From: Intestinibacter bartlettii
Lineage (GTDB): Bacteria; Bacillota; Clostridia; Peptostreptococcales; Peptostreptococcaceae
DNA length: 64,000 nucleotides
Reading direction: 5' to 3'
Assembly: GCF_018917435.1 (NCBI RefSeq)
Contig: NZ_JAHLOQ010000005.1
Location: 41,321 to 105,320, forward strand
Position 1 is the stretch's first letter. Each line of letters starts with the position of its first letter. Positions 19,888 through 27,486 of this stretch are shown one piece after another. Position numbers and translations under genes: made by a program. The notes under the pieces were generated by a model. It had not been told where the DNA came from. It saw nothing but the letters and a program-made list of their open reading frames with translations, and ran no database searches.

Positions 19888-20301
19888 TTACACCGGTCTT
19901 CCAAAGTATGTTTGTTTTCCACTTTCTATAAGATACCTAATATGACACTTTTCATACTCATCTTCACCACTATTTAACCACCAGTAATCTTCTAAGCTCA
20001 TGCCTTTATTAGCCTTGCAAATAGTCCATGCATCATAGAAGTTAAGCCCCATCTTATCAAGTATATAGTCTATACCATCTCTGTTTGGCGGCATTACTCT
20101 ATCTTCTATCCAATATAATATATTTTCATGCTGAGGTTTATAATCTAATGATAAATTAGTATAATCATATAGTATAGGCGGTAGATATTTAGTATCTTTT
20201 ATATTTTTATTTAATTCAAATGCAAACTTATCTAATTCTTCGTCATAAGTTATAATTCCAACTTCTATATCTTTATACATTAGCGTATAACTCTCTAACA
20301 T
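19888..20301 (-). CDS. Small HipA-like (N-terminal region type) protein
   Basis: A 137-residue protein. The opening LMYKDIEVGIITYDEE, the LYWIEDRVMPPNRDGID segment and GMSLEDYWWLN resemble the region preceding the kinase core in HipA-related proteins (LMHKNIPVA..., W...R.IP.SR.G..., LSL.DQYWI). The kinase domain itself is absent, so it is not an active HipA kinase. Such stand-alone segments often occur near mobile and defence genes. It sits between the DUF1697 gene and the DUF1697 remnant, as if inserted or left between duplicated ends. Family call is by eye and moderate. Confidence 0.5.
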   Translation of the reverse strand: MLESYTLMYKDIEVGIITYDEELDKFAFELNKNIKDTKYLPPILYDYTNLSLDYKPQHENILYWIEDRVMPPNRDGIDYILDKMGLNFYDAWTICKANKGMSLEDYWWLNSGEDEYEKCHIRYLIESGKQTYFGRPV

Positions 20302-20502
20302 AGTTTAACCTCTCTTCCAATAAATCACACATGGCTAAAACTCTTTCATTTTCTTTGATGATATTAATTTAAATCACCTACTTTTTTAGAAGTTTAAATT
20401 CCATATTTTAATATATATTATATCATACTACATGGACTTATAAACAAGCTTTGCAATGCATAACAATTGTATTTTTATTATACTGACTTTATCTTGTATA
20501 AC

Positions 20503-20535
20503 AGCAAATATAGTAAGAAAGATTGTGAATAAGTG
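20503..20535 (+). pseudogene. 3' remnant of a second DUF1697 gene
   Basis: Positions 20503-20543 match 19772-19812 closely. In frame they encode ANIVRKIVNK and a stop, against ANTVRKIVNK and a stop at the intact gene. Only this end survives. The rest of the 20302-20630 gap holds the upstream region of the minus-strand HipA-like gene and the ribosome-binding site of the next gene. Confidence 0.65.
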
Positions 20536-20630
20536 ATGTATGGTGAAGGATAATGACGATATTTCACGAATAAGTATTATAGTTGTATCGATATTAAAAG
20601 TAGCAAATCAAATAAATGGGGGAATAAGAA

Positions 20631-21650
20631 ATGAAACCAAATATATTTAATTATGCAAAAAGTGAACTTACTAATGATGCTATAATTTGTTGGATGTTAG
20701 ATTGGGCAAATAGCGAGGACGAAAGATATAAAAATTTATCACAAGACATTATAAGACTGTTTACAAAGAATGAAGATTTGGACGTGAAATTTGTAAAGAT
20801 AAAAAAGCAGTATAAAAATATTGATGTCTTGGTGGAAGTAAATAATTCAGAAGTGATTGTGATAGAAGATAAGGTAAAAACTTCACCACATTCAAATCAG
20901 TTAGAAAAATATAAAGATACTATAGATAATGAAGAGGTTTATAAGAATTATAATAAGCACTACATATATTATAAGGTGGGGAATGAATCTCAAAATAATG
21001 GTGTAGAACAAGCTGGTTATACAAGGGTAAGAAGAGATGAGATATTGAATATAATTAAAAAATATCGAGATTTAAATAATGACTTGCTAAATGATTATAT
21101 TGATTACTTAGAGAGCATAGAAACACCTTCTAATATGTATAAAACAGAGGATGATATTAATAAGTGGTGTTGGGAAACATGGGAAGGATACTACAATCAT
21201 TTGGAAGATAGCATAAAAAAAGGTTACTGGCATTATGTTTCTAATCCAAAGGGAGGTTTCTTGGCGTTTATTTGGAATTGCGAAGAGTATAAGTATGTAA
21301 AAGATAATAAAGAAATAAATTATTATATATACCCTCAAATAGAAAGTAATTCTGGTAATAGTGAAGGTAAAAAAACCAAATTGACATTTAAGTTAGAATG
21401 TAAAGATACTGCTTATAGAAAAGAGCTTAGAGAGAACATATATGAACGTTTAGAAAAATTGTTAAAAGGACATGTGTCAGTTCATAATTTAAAGAAACCG
21501 AAATTTAGAAATGCTTTACATATGACTATTATAGAAATAAATAATATAAATACAAGAACAGAACTTGAGGAAATAATTAAGTTTTCAACAAAATGTCTTG
21601 AAAAAATCAAATGTCAATTAACTGAGGGGGAAGTATATACAAATGTATAA
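20631..21650 (+). CDS. PD-(D/E)XK nuclease superfamily protein (PF14281-like)
   Basis: A 339-residue protein starting NIFNYAKSELTNDAIICWMLDWAN, the signature opening of the PDDEXK_4 family. The nuclease core is visible as a D-(x)n-ExK motif: NIDVLVEV supplies Asp, and VIVIEDKVKT supplies E-D-K. The C-terminal half is alpha/beta and of unknown role. These proteins frequently occur in defence islands as stand-alone or two-gene nucleases. The stop overlaps the start of the next (broken) gene by 8 bp, so the two were probably a translationally coupled pair. GGGGGAA lies upstream of the ATG. Confidence 0.8.
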   Translation: MKPNIFNYAKSELTNDAIICWMLDWANSEDERYKNLSQDIIRLFTKNEDLDVKFVKIKKQYKNIDVLVEVNNSEVIVIEDKVKTSPHSNQLEKYKDTIDNEEVYKNYNKHYIYYKVGNESQNNGVEQAGYTRVRRDEILNIIKKYRDLNNDLLNDYIDYLESIETPSNMYKTEDDINKWCWETWEGYYNHLEDSIKKGYWHYVSNPKGGFLAFIWNCEEYKYVKDNKEINYYIYPQIESNSGNSEGKKTKLTFKLECKDTAYRKELRENIYERLEKLLKGHVSVHNLKKPKFRNALHMTIIEINNINTRTELEEIIKFSTKCLEKIKCQLTEGEVYTNV

Positions 21651-22184
21651 GTTAGAGTTGAAGAAAAAGGGAAAAATAATTAAGTCCGTAAATGATTGGT
21701 ACGACGCTGCACCACCGAAAAATCCAAGTTTGCACTGGAAAGATGGAAGAAGTGCTAAAGAATTGGCGAAATATATGACAAGTACAAAAGGATATATGCC
21801 AAAGGAAATAGAGGATATACTGGCGAAGTTAGGGTGCAATCCAAACATCACATTCTATGGTGAACCAGAAGCGGTGACAAGCCTTGAGGGCAGAGGAGGC
21901 GGTCGCCACCATGACTTATTGCTTGTGCAAGAAAATGAAGTTGTGGTAGGGGTTGAGGCTAAGAGTGATGAGGATTTTGGAGAGCAAATGCATCTAAGGC
22001 AGTTTTGCTTGTTCTTACATTAAAAAAGGAAGGCTGCTATAAAGAAAAGAAAGTAGAGGCGAACTTACAAGATCTAAAGAATTTTGTCGCTAGCTTGGGG
22101 ATTCCAATGAAAGATGGACAGTATAATTTGCCTGGATATCCTGATATAGATTTTTATGTTGAACATGTTGAAGTAGAGGTTTAA
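21643..22184 (+). pseudogene. Broken nuclease-like gene with internal deletion
   Basis: The first 117 or so residues are in frame and end with HHDLLLVQ, VVVGVEAKSDEDFGEQ, a restriction-nuclease-like core. The frame then changes near 21995 and stops at 22023. In another frame the sequence continues AVLLVLTLKKEG through to YPDIDFYVEH and a TAA at 22184, clearly the C terminus of the same protein. The middle (probably more than 100 residues) is missing. This therefore looks like an internal deletion that joined the ends out of frame. The neighbouring abi remnant shows the same kind of deletion decay. Its intact ancestor was probably co-transcribed with the 20631 nuclease. Confidence 0.7.
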
Positions 22185-22312
22185 ATAAATCACATGAAAA
22201 AATTATGAGAAGTATGTAAGTGGAGAGAATTATTTCTGGTCAGTAAATTGTTTAAGAAACGCAGCGGCTCATAATAGTTGTATTTTAAATTGAATATTTT
22301 ATAAAGAATTGA
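22183..22312 (+). pseudogene. Decayed second abi (Abi_2/HEPN) gene with three internal deletions
   Basis: Four blocks of the abi gene at 15471 are joined end to end: 15502-15520, 15619-15648, 16022-16082 and 16373-16394. The junctions fall at short A- or T-rich microhomologies. The HEPN-motif block (R-NAAA-H codons) survives with only a few silent changes, but the gene can no longer encode a protein. Downstream promoter, small RNA and terminators are intact (22290-22427). Confidence 0.85.
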
Positions 22313-22318
22313 TATAAT
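22290..22318 (+). promoter_or_regulatory. Promoter of abi-associated RNA copy B
   Basis: TTGAAT (22290-22295), 17 bp, extended -10 TGATATAAT (TATAAT at 22313-22318). It is identical in layout to copy A, while the surrounding abi coding sequence is broken. Confidence 0.65.
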
Positions 22319-22324
22319 ATATAA

Positions 22325-22384
22325 TGAAGAACAAAAACTAATGTTTTTATTGAGATGGTGCCTGCACCAGTTTCAATTTTTTTA
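22325..22384 (+). ncRNA. Abi-associated small structured RNA, copy B (orphan)
   Basis: Nearly identical to copy A over about 60 nt. The visible change lies in the first loop (TAGT to TAAT), leaving both stems (AAAAAC/GTTTTT and TGGTGC/GCACCA) and the T-run unchanged. With its Abi protein gene destroyed, this is an orphan RNA that could still act on the intact abi system in trans. Confidence 0.6.
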
Positions 22385-22396
22385 CAATGAATTTGA

Positions 22397-22425
22397 GGAC
22401 CTAATATTTATTAGGTCTTTTTTGC
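22397..22425 (+). terminator. Second terminator after RNA copy B
   Basis: GACCTAATA pairs with TATTAGGTC, followed by six T; homologous to 16477-16509. Confidence 0.75.
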
Positions 22426-22448
22426 TTTTTATAAAAGGAAAAGATAAA

Positions 22449-22488
22449 AGTAGGAATTATACTAGATAGCATAACTCCTGCTTTTTTT
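22449..22488 (+). terminator. Further terminator upstream of the MntA end
   Basis: GTAGGAATTAT pairs with ATAACTCCTGC (one mismatch) and is followed by seven T. Confidence 0.6.
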
Positions 22489-22529
22489 ATAACATATATG
22501 AAATTATATTCTTTTAGAATTGTGAATAT

Positions 22530-22835
22530 TTATTTTTTGGTATATATAATTTTCCCCTGATTATCTATATGGCTAATTAAATTCTCATTAGTTATTTTAT
22601 TATATTGAATAATATCGAAAAAATATGGTAGAGGATAAACCTCATTTAAGCAGTCTTCCACCTTGTAAATAATGCTTGAATTTACATTTTCTCCAATTAT
22701 AGCGATATCTACATCAGAACCTTTCTTGTAATTTCCCATGGCACGACTTCCAAATATAACGGCTTTTTCAATTTCATCATGTTGCTCTAATGCTTTAATT
22801 ATATACTTTATATCTCTATCTAATAATCCAAACAT
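22530..22835 (-). CDS. mntA: MntA-like minimal nucleotidyltransferase antitoxin
   Basis: A 101-residue MNT-domain protein with the nucleotidyltransferase motif GSRAMGNYKKGSDVD (G29-S30 ... S40-D-x-D43). In type VII toxin-antitoxin systems, MntA adds AMP to a tyrosine next to the HEPN motif of its HepT partner and so inactivates it. The ATG at 22835 follows AAAGGA and lies 1 bp after the hepT stop, giving tight coupling. A longer start at 22862 would overlap hepT and has no ribosome-binding site. The likely third acidic residue lies in FFDIIQY. Confidence 0.85.
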   Translation of the reverse strand: MFGLLDRDIKYIIKALEQHDEIEKAVIFGSRAMGNYKKGSDVDIAIIGENVNSSIIYKVEDCLNEVYPLPYFFDIIQYNKITNENLISHIDNQGKIIYTKK

Positions 22836-22836
22836 A

Positions 22837-23238
22837 TTATAATTCCTTTGATAATTTCTCATACATTTTATCTAATTCTGGAAGGTAAGCATCTAGTATT
22901 TCACTCGTCATTTTAATTGCTAATTCTTCATCATAAGTATGAGTTGTTAAGTTTCTATTTGATAAAGCATCTATCCAAACATGACCATTATCGATTAATC
23001 CTATTTGAAAAGCCTGTTTAACTGTTTCTCTAGGACTCTTTACAATATAACCTTCTGATTCTAAGTAATCTTTTAGAACTTTCCATGCTAATTCAAATGT
23101 CATTTCAAAAAATTGTATTATCCCAGCTCTTTCAAGTTCTGTTGCTATTGGTTTATGAGAATATTTTTTTAATAATTTATATGATTTATCAAAGTTTTCA
23201 AATCTTTGTTTCCATCTTATTTCTTTTAAGTTTTCCAT
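22837..23238 (-). CDS. hepT: HepT-like HEPN ribonuclease toxin
   Basis: A 133-residue all-helical HEPN protein (HI0074/nucleotidyltransferase-substrate-binding family) with the full RX4HXY motif R95-NLTT-H100-T-Y102. The motif makes it a predicted RNase toxin, and Tyr102 is the expected AMPylation site for the adjacent MntA. It is first in a two-gene operon with mntA, and AGAGGTG precedes the ATG. The pair sits between abi RNA copy B and the GNAT gene, the segment missing from the related locus at 16.5 kb. Confidence 0.85.
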   Translation of the reverse strand: MENLKEIRWKQRFENFDKSYKLLKKYSHKPIATELERAGIIQFFEMTFELAWKVLKDYLESEGYIVKSPRETVKQAFQIGLIDNGHVWIDALSNRNLTTHTYDEELAIKMTSEILDAYLPELDKMYEKLSKEL

Positions 23239-23343
23239 ATTACACCTCTTTTAAAACTCTTTATTATATTATACACTATATCCACATTGTTCTAAACATC
23301 TTATTTAGCATTATATTAATACTGTTCATCAAGTATAATAGTT

Positions 23344-23886
23344 CTATTGCTCTTGAAGTTCAACTCCATATACATCCTTATATATATCCTTCTTATACTT
23401 ATCAAACTCCCTTTCACCGATAGACTCAGGATAACTCATGATGTTTAGCCTAAAAGGAGAGTCACCAGGATTTAGCGGTTGTTGTAAATAATAAAAATCA
23501 TTAAAAGAAAATCCTAGTTTCTCATAGAATGAAACTCTTTTTTTAGATGTTTCACAGTTTGGAGGTTCGACTTCTAGGAAGACTTTCTTGTCACATTTAT
23601 TTAAATAATTTTTGATTAATTCTGTACCTACGCCTTTTCCTCTCAATTTGCCATCGACAGCCAAATGTTCTACATATATAAAATCGCTAAATTCCCACAC
23701 AGCCATCAACGCCAAGACCTCGTCATTTTGTTTAAATACGAAAGGTCTATAGTTGCTTATAGAAAGTAAATCTTTTTGAGATGGATAATCTCTTCTTTCA
23801 CTTTTTGGGAACGAATTATCTAATATATTAAAAAACGAATCAAAGTCATTTTCATTCATATCTATAAATTCTTTGATATTATGCAT
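23344..23886 (-). CDS. GNAT family N-acetyltransferase
   Basis: A 180-residue GNAT-fold protein with the acetyl-CoA-binding motif A pattern RGKGVGTELIKNYL (near residue 85) after the VEHLAVDGKLRG strand, and a C-terminal YEKLGF motif. These enzymes transfer an acetyl group to small molecules or protein amines; the substrate is unknown. A broken N-terminal copy of this gene is at 16516-16594. AAGGAG lies upstream of the ATG. It lies 25 bp downstream of the YwaF-type gene on the same strand and may be co-transcribed with it. Confidence 0.85.
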   Translation of the reverse strand: MHNIKEFIDMNENDFDSFFNILDNSFPKSERRDYPSQKDLLSISNYRPFVFKQNDEVLALMAVWEFSDFIYVEHLAVDGKLRGKGVGTELIKNYLNKCDKKVFLEVEPPNCETSKKRVSFYEKLGFSFNDFYYLQQPLNPGDSPFRLNIMSYPESIGEREFDKYKKDIYKDVYGVELQEQ

Positions 23887-23911
23887 AATTATATCTCCTT
23901 AATAACTTAAT

Positions 23912-24655
23912 TTAATTATATTCTAACTCTACTATTTCACAAATTTCTTGTTCATAATCTTCTTGCTGACTATTTATAAATGCATTCATAAGAACGATTA
24001 ACACATTAAATATAGCAATAACGACAAGACCATATACCATCGGATGCAAATTGTTACCTATACCAATAGGCGATTCTCTCATAAATCCATAATTAGCACC
24101 TATCATATGGTTAAGTATAAACACTGATATGTGGTATATATTTGTGAAGTAAAAAATTATTTTAAGATCACTTTTGTCAAGCTTAATGCCTTCAACAAAT
24201 ATACAGTAAACAGCACCCCAAAGCAGGAATAGATGACCTATAAAGAACGAAAATTGAGTTATATGAGGAAATAAAAATGGGTCCAGCCCTGATGGATACA
24301 CCAGTGCAAATACGGCACCGATTAGTCCCCACATAGAACCTAATTTTCTGCAAATACTTTTATTAAACAATAGCCCGATGCCAATCAATATTATTGCTAT
24401 CCTACAATGAAATAACGGCAGACCTTCTGTCAATAAGTTGTATCCAGATAGTAAGTACCACGTGTACAAGATGATTTGTTGCGATAATAACACTACGCCG
24501 ACAATTTTCTCGAATTTTCTACTTACGCTAATTCTCTTTATCATAGATATTATACCCAAAATACCTATGCATAAGATGGATAGATGAGCTAAGCCAAATA
24601 TCTTGAAATTGCTGTGTTTTGATGCTTTTCTAAAAAAGTATTTTAAAAAGTCCAT
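23912..24655 (-). CDS. YwaF/TIGR02206 family integral membrane protein
   Basis: A 247-residue protein with about seven transmembrane helices and the family's conserved pieces: HLSILCIGILGI, LPLFHCRIAII, W...GA.FALVYPSGLDPFLFPHITQFSFFIGH, and the late NHMIGANYGFMRESP. The family (YwaF, TMEM164-related fold) has no established function in bacteria. It is the probable first gene of a minus-strand unit with the GNAT gene downstream. AAGGGAG precedes the ATG. Confidence 0.8.
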   Translation of the reverse strand: MDFLKYFFRKASKHSNFKIFGLAHLSILCIGILGIISMIKRISVSRKFEKIVGVVLLSQQIILYTWYLLSGYNLLTEGLPLFHCRIAIILIGIGLLFNKSICRKLGSMWGLIGAVFALVYPSGLDPFLFPHITQFSFFIGHLFLLWGAVYCIFVEGIKLDKSDLKIIFYFTNIYHISVFILNHMIGANYGFMRESPIGIGNNLHPMVYGLVVIAIFNVLIVLMNAFINSQQEDYEQEICEIVELEYN

Positions 24656-24786
24656 TGTGTAAAACTCCCTTGTTGTTTAATAAAATAGCCTTGATGTAGG
24701 GCTATTTTATTAGAATTTTGATGATTTGTCTTTATAAATAGTTTAAGGTATACCATTATGGGAGGGCAAGAGAATTTTATATAAAA

Positions 24787-24829
24787 ATAGCTAGGCAATG
24801 GAAAATCCAATATGCCTAGCTGTTTTTTT
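24787..24829 (+). terminator. Hairpin between divergent ywaF-like and toxin genes
   Basis: TAGCTAGGCA pairs with TGCCTAGCTG around an A-rich loop, followed by seven T. No plus-strand gene precedes it directly, so it may shield the following toxin-antitoxin operon from readthrough. Confidence 0.6.
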
Positions 24830-24893
24830 ATATCTATTTTATAAAAATTATATCTTTATGATATAAAAAAGTATAAAATAGGTCGATGTATGA

Positions 24894-24924
24894 TATAATA
24901 AATTAAGGGATAAACTTTTATCCC
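24894..24924 (+). promoter_or_regulatory. Promoter with palindromic operator of the toxin-Panacea operon
   Basis: An extended -10 (TGATATAAT, TATAAT at 24894-24899) is followed 7 bp later by the perfect palindrome GGGATAAACTTTTATCCC (24907-24924), covering the expected start site. That position suits autorepression by the DNA-binding antitoxin encoded downstream, which has a helix-turn-helix. Confidence 0.5.
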
Positions 24925-24954
24925 AAATAATTCAATAAAAAAATAGGAGGTACA

Positions 24955-25371
24955 ATGGCTAATCAAAATTGGAAACAGACTGATGTAAGTCAGGAAGAAA
25001 TTGTAGAAATATTAGAATTAGCGAATTCTTTATTGAGAGAAGCACAAACTGATAATGAAAAAGTAGATTATTTAGGTTCCCATAGAGCAAATAGTGAATT
25101 CAGACGAATGAATAATTTAAGGGAAGAAGATATTTATAGATTAGCAAGTACAGCAGATTTGTATGATTTTTGCCATTATGAAAGAGATAGCAGAAGACAA
25201 AATGAAAAATTGTACTGCTTTAAATTATCTTTACTATTATCAAGCGATGTAGAAGAAGATGTATTATACAAATTTAAGATACGCCAAGAAAATGGTGAAC
25301 AGGTATTTGTAATGTCATTTCATTATCCAGATGAGAATAAAGAGCCATGGGTACATTTATGGCACAGGTAA
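24955..25371 (+). CDS. Putative toxin partnered with a Panacea antitoxin (MqsR/RelE-like fold suspected)
   Basis: A 138-residue protein I cannot assign by sequence. Its layout is an N-terminal helix pair (VSQEEIVEILELANSLLREA), a central LREEDIYRLASTADLYDF segment, then beta strands LYCFKLSLLL, DVLYKFKIRQ and QVFVMSFHYPDE. It loosely resembles MqsR/RelE-type mRNA interferases, in which an acidic-aromatic helix precedes a sheet ending in SF(H/K)E. The next gene, 89 bp downstream on the same strand, encodes a zinc-finger/HTH/Panacea antitoxin, so toxin is the best guess for this one. AGGAGG lies 6 nt before the ATG. Function is inferred from context. Confidence 0.5.
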   Translation: MANQNWKQTDVSQEEIVEILELANSLLREAQTDNEKVDYLGSHRANSEFRRMNNLREEDIYRLASTADLYDFCHYERDSRRQNEKLYCFKLSLLLSSDVEEDVLYKFKIRQENGEQVFVMSFHYPDENKEPWVHLWHR

Positions 25372-25460
25372 AAAAGTACATAATATCTATAGCAGGAGAA
25401 TTCCTGTTATAGATATGTTAATATAGATATAGTATGTTAAAAACAAAGGGAGGAAGAACA

Positions 25461-26456
25461 ATGAAAGAGAGGGTTTACTGTGAGATTTGTGACTGTAGGG
25501 TAAAATATAGTATACGATCAGAGCATATAAAAGAATCTGTAAACAAAGTAGATATAGAGTATGATGGAAAAAAAGCATATTGTAATGAATGTGGAAATGA
25601 AGTTTATGTAGGAGAATTAGATGATAAAAATACTGAAATAGTTAATAAAATATATAGAAAAAAATTAGGTTTAATAAGCGTAGAAGATATAAAATTAATA
25701 TTAGAAAAATATAATATAGGAGCAAGTGTATTATCAAAAATTCTTAATTGGGGTGAGGTTACTGTTCCAAGATATATTGCTGGGCAGACACCATCAAAAG
25801 AGTATTCAGACAAACTAAAAGAAATATTAAATAATCCAAGAGAGATGTATAAATTATTACAAGAAAATAAAGATAAAATTACTCCTGTGGCATATAAGAA
25901 ATGTAAAGAAAGTATAGAAAATATTTTGAATGACTGGTGTGTAGATATTGATAATGAACCTAATATAGAATCTATATCAGATTATATTGTTAGTAAAATT
26001 GATGTAACACCAAAAGCAATACAAAAACTATTATATTTCATTCAAGGATTTAGCACTGTTTTTAATGATAAGCCATTGTTTAATGATAGTCCTCAAGCTT
26101 GGGTTCATGGACCTGTATATAGCAATATTTATGCAAAATATAAAGCATATAAATATAATATAATAGATTCAGATGAAAATATTGAATTGAATTTATCACA
26201 AAGTAATATGAATTTAATTAATAGTGTACTTAAATTTTTTGGTTGCTATAGTGGAGATATATTAGAAAAAATAACGCATGAGGAAACACCGTGGCAACAG
26301 GCAAGAGAAGGTATGAAAGCAAATCAGCCATCATCAAAAGAAATTGATATAGAAGATATGAAGAAATATTTTACTAAAGTTTGTGATAAGTATAATATAA
26401 TAAATGTTGTTGATATTAAAGATTATGCAATGGATATGTTTTATAAGGTTATGTAA
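25461..26456 (+). CDS. Antitoxin with MqsA-like zinc finger, HTH and C-terminal Panacea (SocA/DUF4065) domain
   Basis: A 331-residue protein with three parts. Residues 1-50 carry CEIC and CNEC zinc knuckles (C7, C10, C41, C44). Residues about 65-125 form a MqsA-like helix-turn-helix region (GLISVEDIKLILEKYNIG and VPRYIAGQTPS). Residues about 175-300 match the Panacea domain (KLLYFIQGFS, DSPQAWVHGPVYSNIYAKYK, EETPWQQAR). Panacea is an antitoxin domain known to partner many unrelated toxins, and here it follows an uncharacterised small protein. The ATG at 25461 follows GGGAGG; an upstream in-frame start at 25434 lacks a site. It probably binds the palindrome at 24907 and represses its own operon. 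Confidence 0.8.
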   Translation: MKERVYCEICDCRVKYSIRSEHIKESVNKVDIEYDGKKAYCNECGNEVYVGELDDKNTEIVNKIYRKKLGLISVEDIKLILEKYNIGASVLSKILNWGEVTVPRYIAGQTPSKEYSDKLKEILNNPREMYKLLQENKDKITPVAYKKCKESIENILNDWCVDIDNEPNIESISDYIVSKIDVTPKAIQKLLYFIQGFSTVFNDKPLFNDSPQAWVHGPVYSNIYAKYKAYKYNIIDSDENIELNLSQSNMNLINSVLKFFGCYSGDILEKITHEETPWQQAREGMKANQPSSKEIDIEDMKKYFTKVCDKYNIINVVDIKDYAMDMFYKVM

Positions 26457-26534
26457 GTATTATAAAATCATATATGAAATTTAATAAATAATAAGCATTT
26501 AGAAAAGATAAATAAAGAATTTAAAAAAAATATT

Positions 26535-26570
26535 AAACCCCAATTTGTAAATCAATTGGGGTTTTTTAAT
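26535..26570 (+). terminator. Bidirectional terminator between the Panacea and amidase genes
   Basis: AAACCCCAATT pairs with AATTGGGGTTT over an 8-nt loop, with T-runs on both strands. Confidence 0.85.
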
Positions 26571-26599
26571 TATGTTATAATACATTCATATTATAAAGG

Positions 26600-27418
26600 T
26601 TAATAAATCCCATCAACATACCTTGCATTAGTCGTAATATAACACCCTGATTTCAATTTATACATATCAGTATCACTTCTTTTTACAAGCCCAACAACAG
26701 TAAACACCTGACCAGGCTTTGCAACACCAATAATGCTACTATCTTCAAAATTAGGCGCATTCCTATAATTTACGTCCTTTTTTATTCTAATCATCTTCGG
26801 AAGGGGTGATGCAGTTGGGTTAGGGCTAATTGCTTTGTTTGAATCATAATCTGGGACGGTGCAGTTCACGATTTTATCCAAAGTGATTTTGCCTGCTTTT
26901 AAATTAGCACAATCGTTTTTGAATTGTGTCATTTTATGTGGGTTTTTGACCATATAAATCGGGCAGAGTTTGTATTTCTTGCCGACGACATCGGTGTGGG
27001 TGATGATGTCGGTTTTGCAGTCAAGCCCTTTATACTGGCACAACCACGCACAAAGATGGACCATGCTTTTGTAGGTTGCGTCTGTGTAGTGGTTGTCGCT
27101 GCCTGTTGTGGCGACTTCGATTGCGATGGCGTATGAGTTTGCGCTGTTGGTTGCGTAACATTGTTCGCTCGTTGGAATCAGCTGATAAATTGTGCCATCG
27201 AGGTCGATAACATAATGGGAAGATGCGTAGACGTATTTGCCATTTACCTTGTAACCATTGGCGACGACATTGTTGAAATATGACACAGTTCGCCATCCTG
27301 CAACATCAGCTTGACCAGTGTAGTGGATTGCGATTTTCTTTGTGATTAACGGTGTTTGAGGTCTGCCGTAGCGGTTTATTTTCTGCCATTTTTCTATTAT
27401 TTTCGGTTTATTTAGCAT
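26600..27418 (-). CDS. N-acetylmuramoyl-L-alanine amidase (endolysin-like) with SH3 domain
   Basis: A 272-residue peptidoglycan hydrolase. Residues 25-165 are an Amidase_2 domain with expected zinc ligands H32, H141 and C152 and catalytic E101 (AIEV). Residues about 205-270 form a bacterial SH3 wall-binding domain (MIRIKKDVNYRNAPN to ITTNARYVDG). There is no signal peptide, as in phage endolysins that need a holin. It is the last gene of the minus-strand replication module. AGGAGG precedes the ATG. It cleaves the bond between MurNAc and L-Ala in host wall. Confidence 0.9.
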   Translation of the reverse strand: MLNKPKIIEKWQKINRYGRPQTPLITKKIAIHYTGQADVAGWRTVSYFNNVVANGYKVNGKYVYASSHYVIDLDGTIYQLIPTSEQCYATNSANSYAIAIEVATTGSDNHYTDATYKSMVHLCAWLCQYKGLDCKTDIITHTDVVGKKYKLCPIYMVKNPHKMTQFKNDCANLKAGKITLDKIVNCTVPDYDSNKAISPNPTASPLPKMIRIKKDVNYRNAPNFEDSSIIGVAKPGQVFTVVGLVKRSDTDMYKLKSGCYITTNARYVDGIY

Positions 27419-27486
27419 AGTTTACCTCCTTTAGTTAATTTATTTGTTCATAGTTCTTATAATTTTTGATGAATTTTTACCATATC

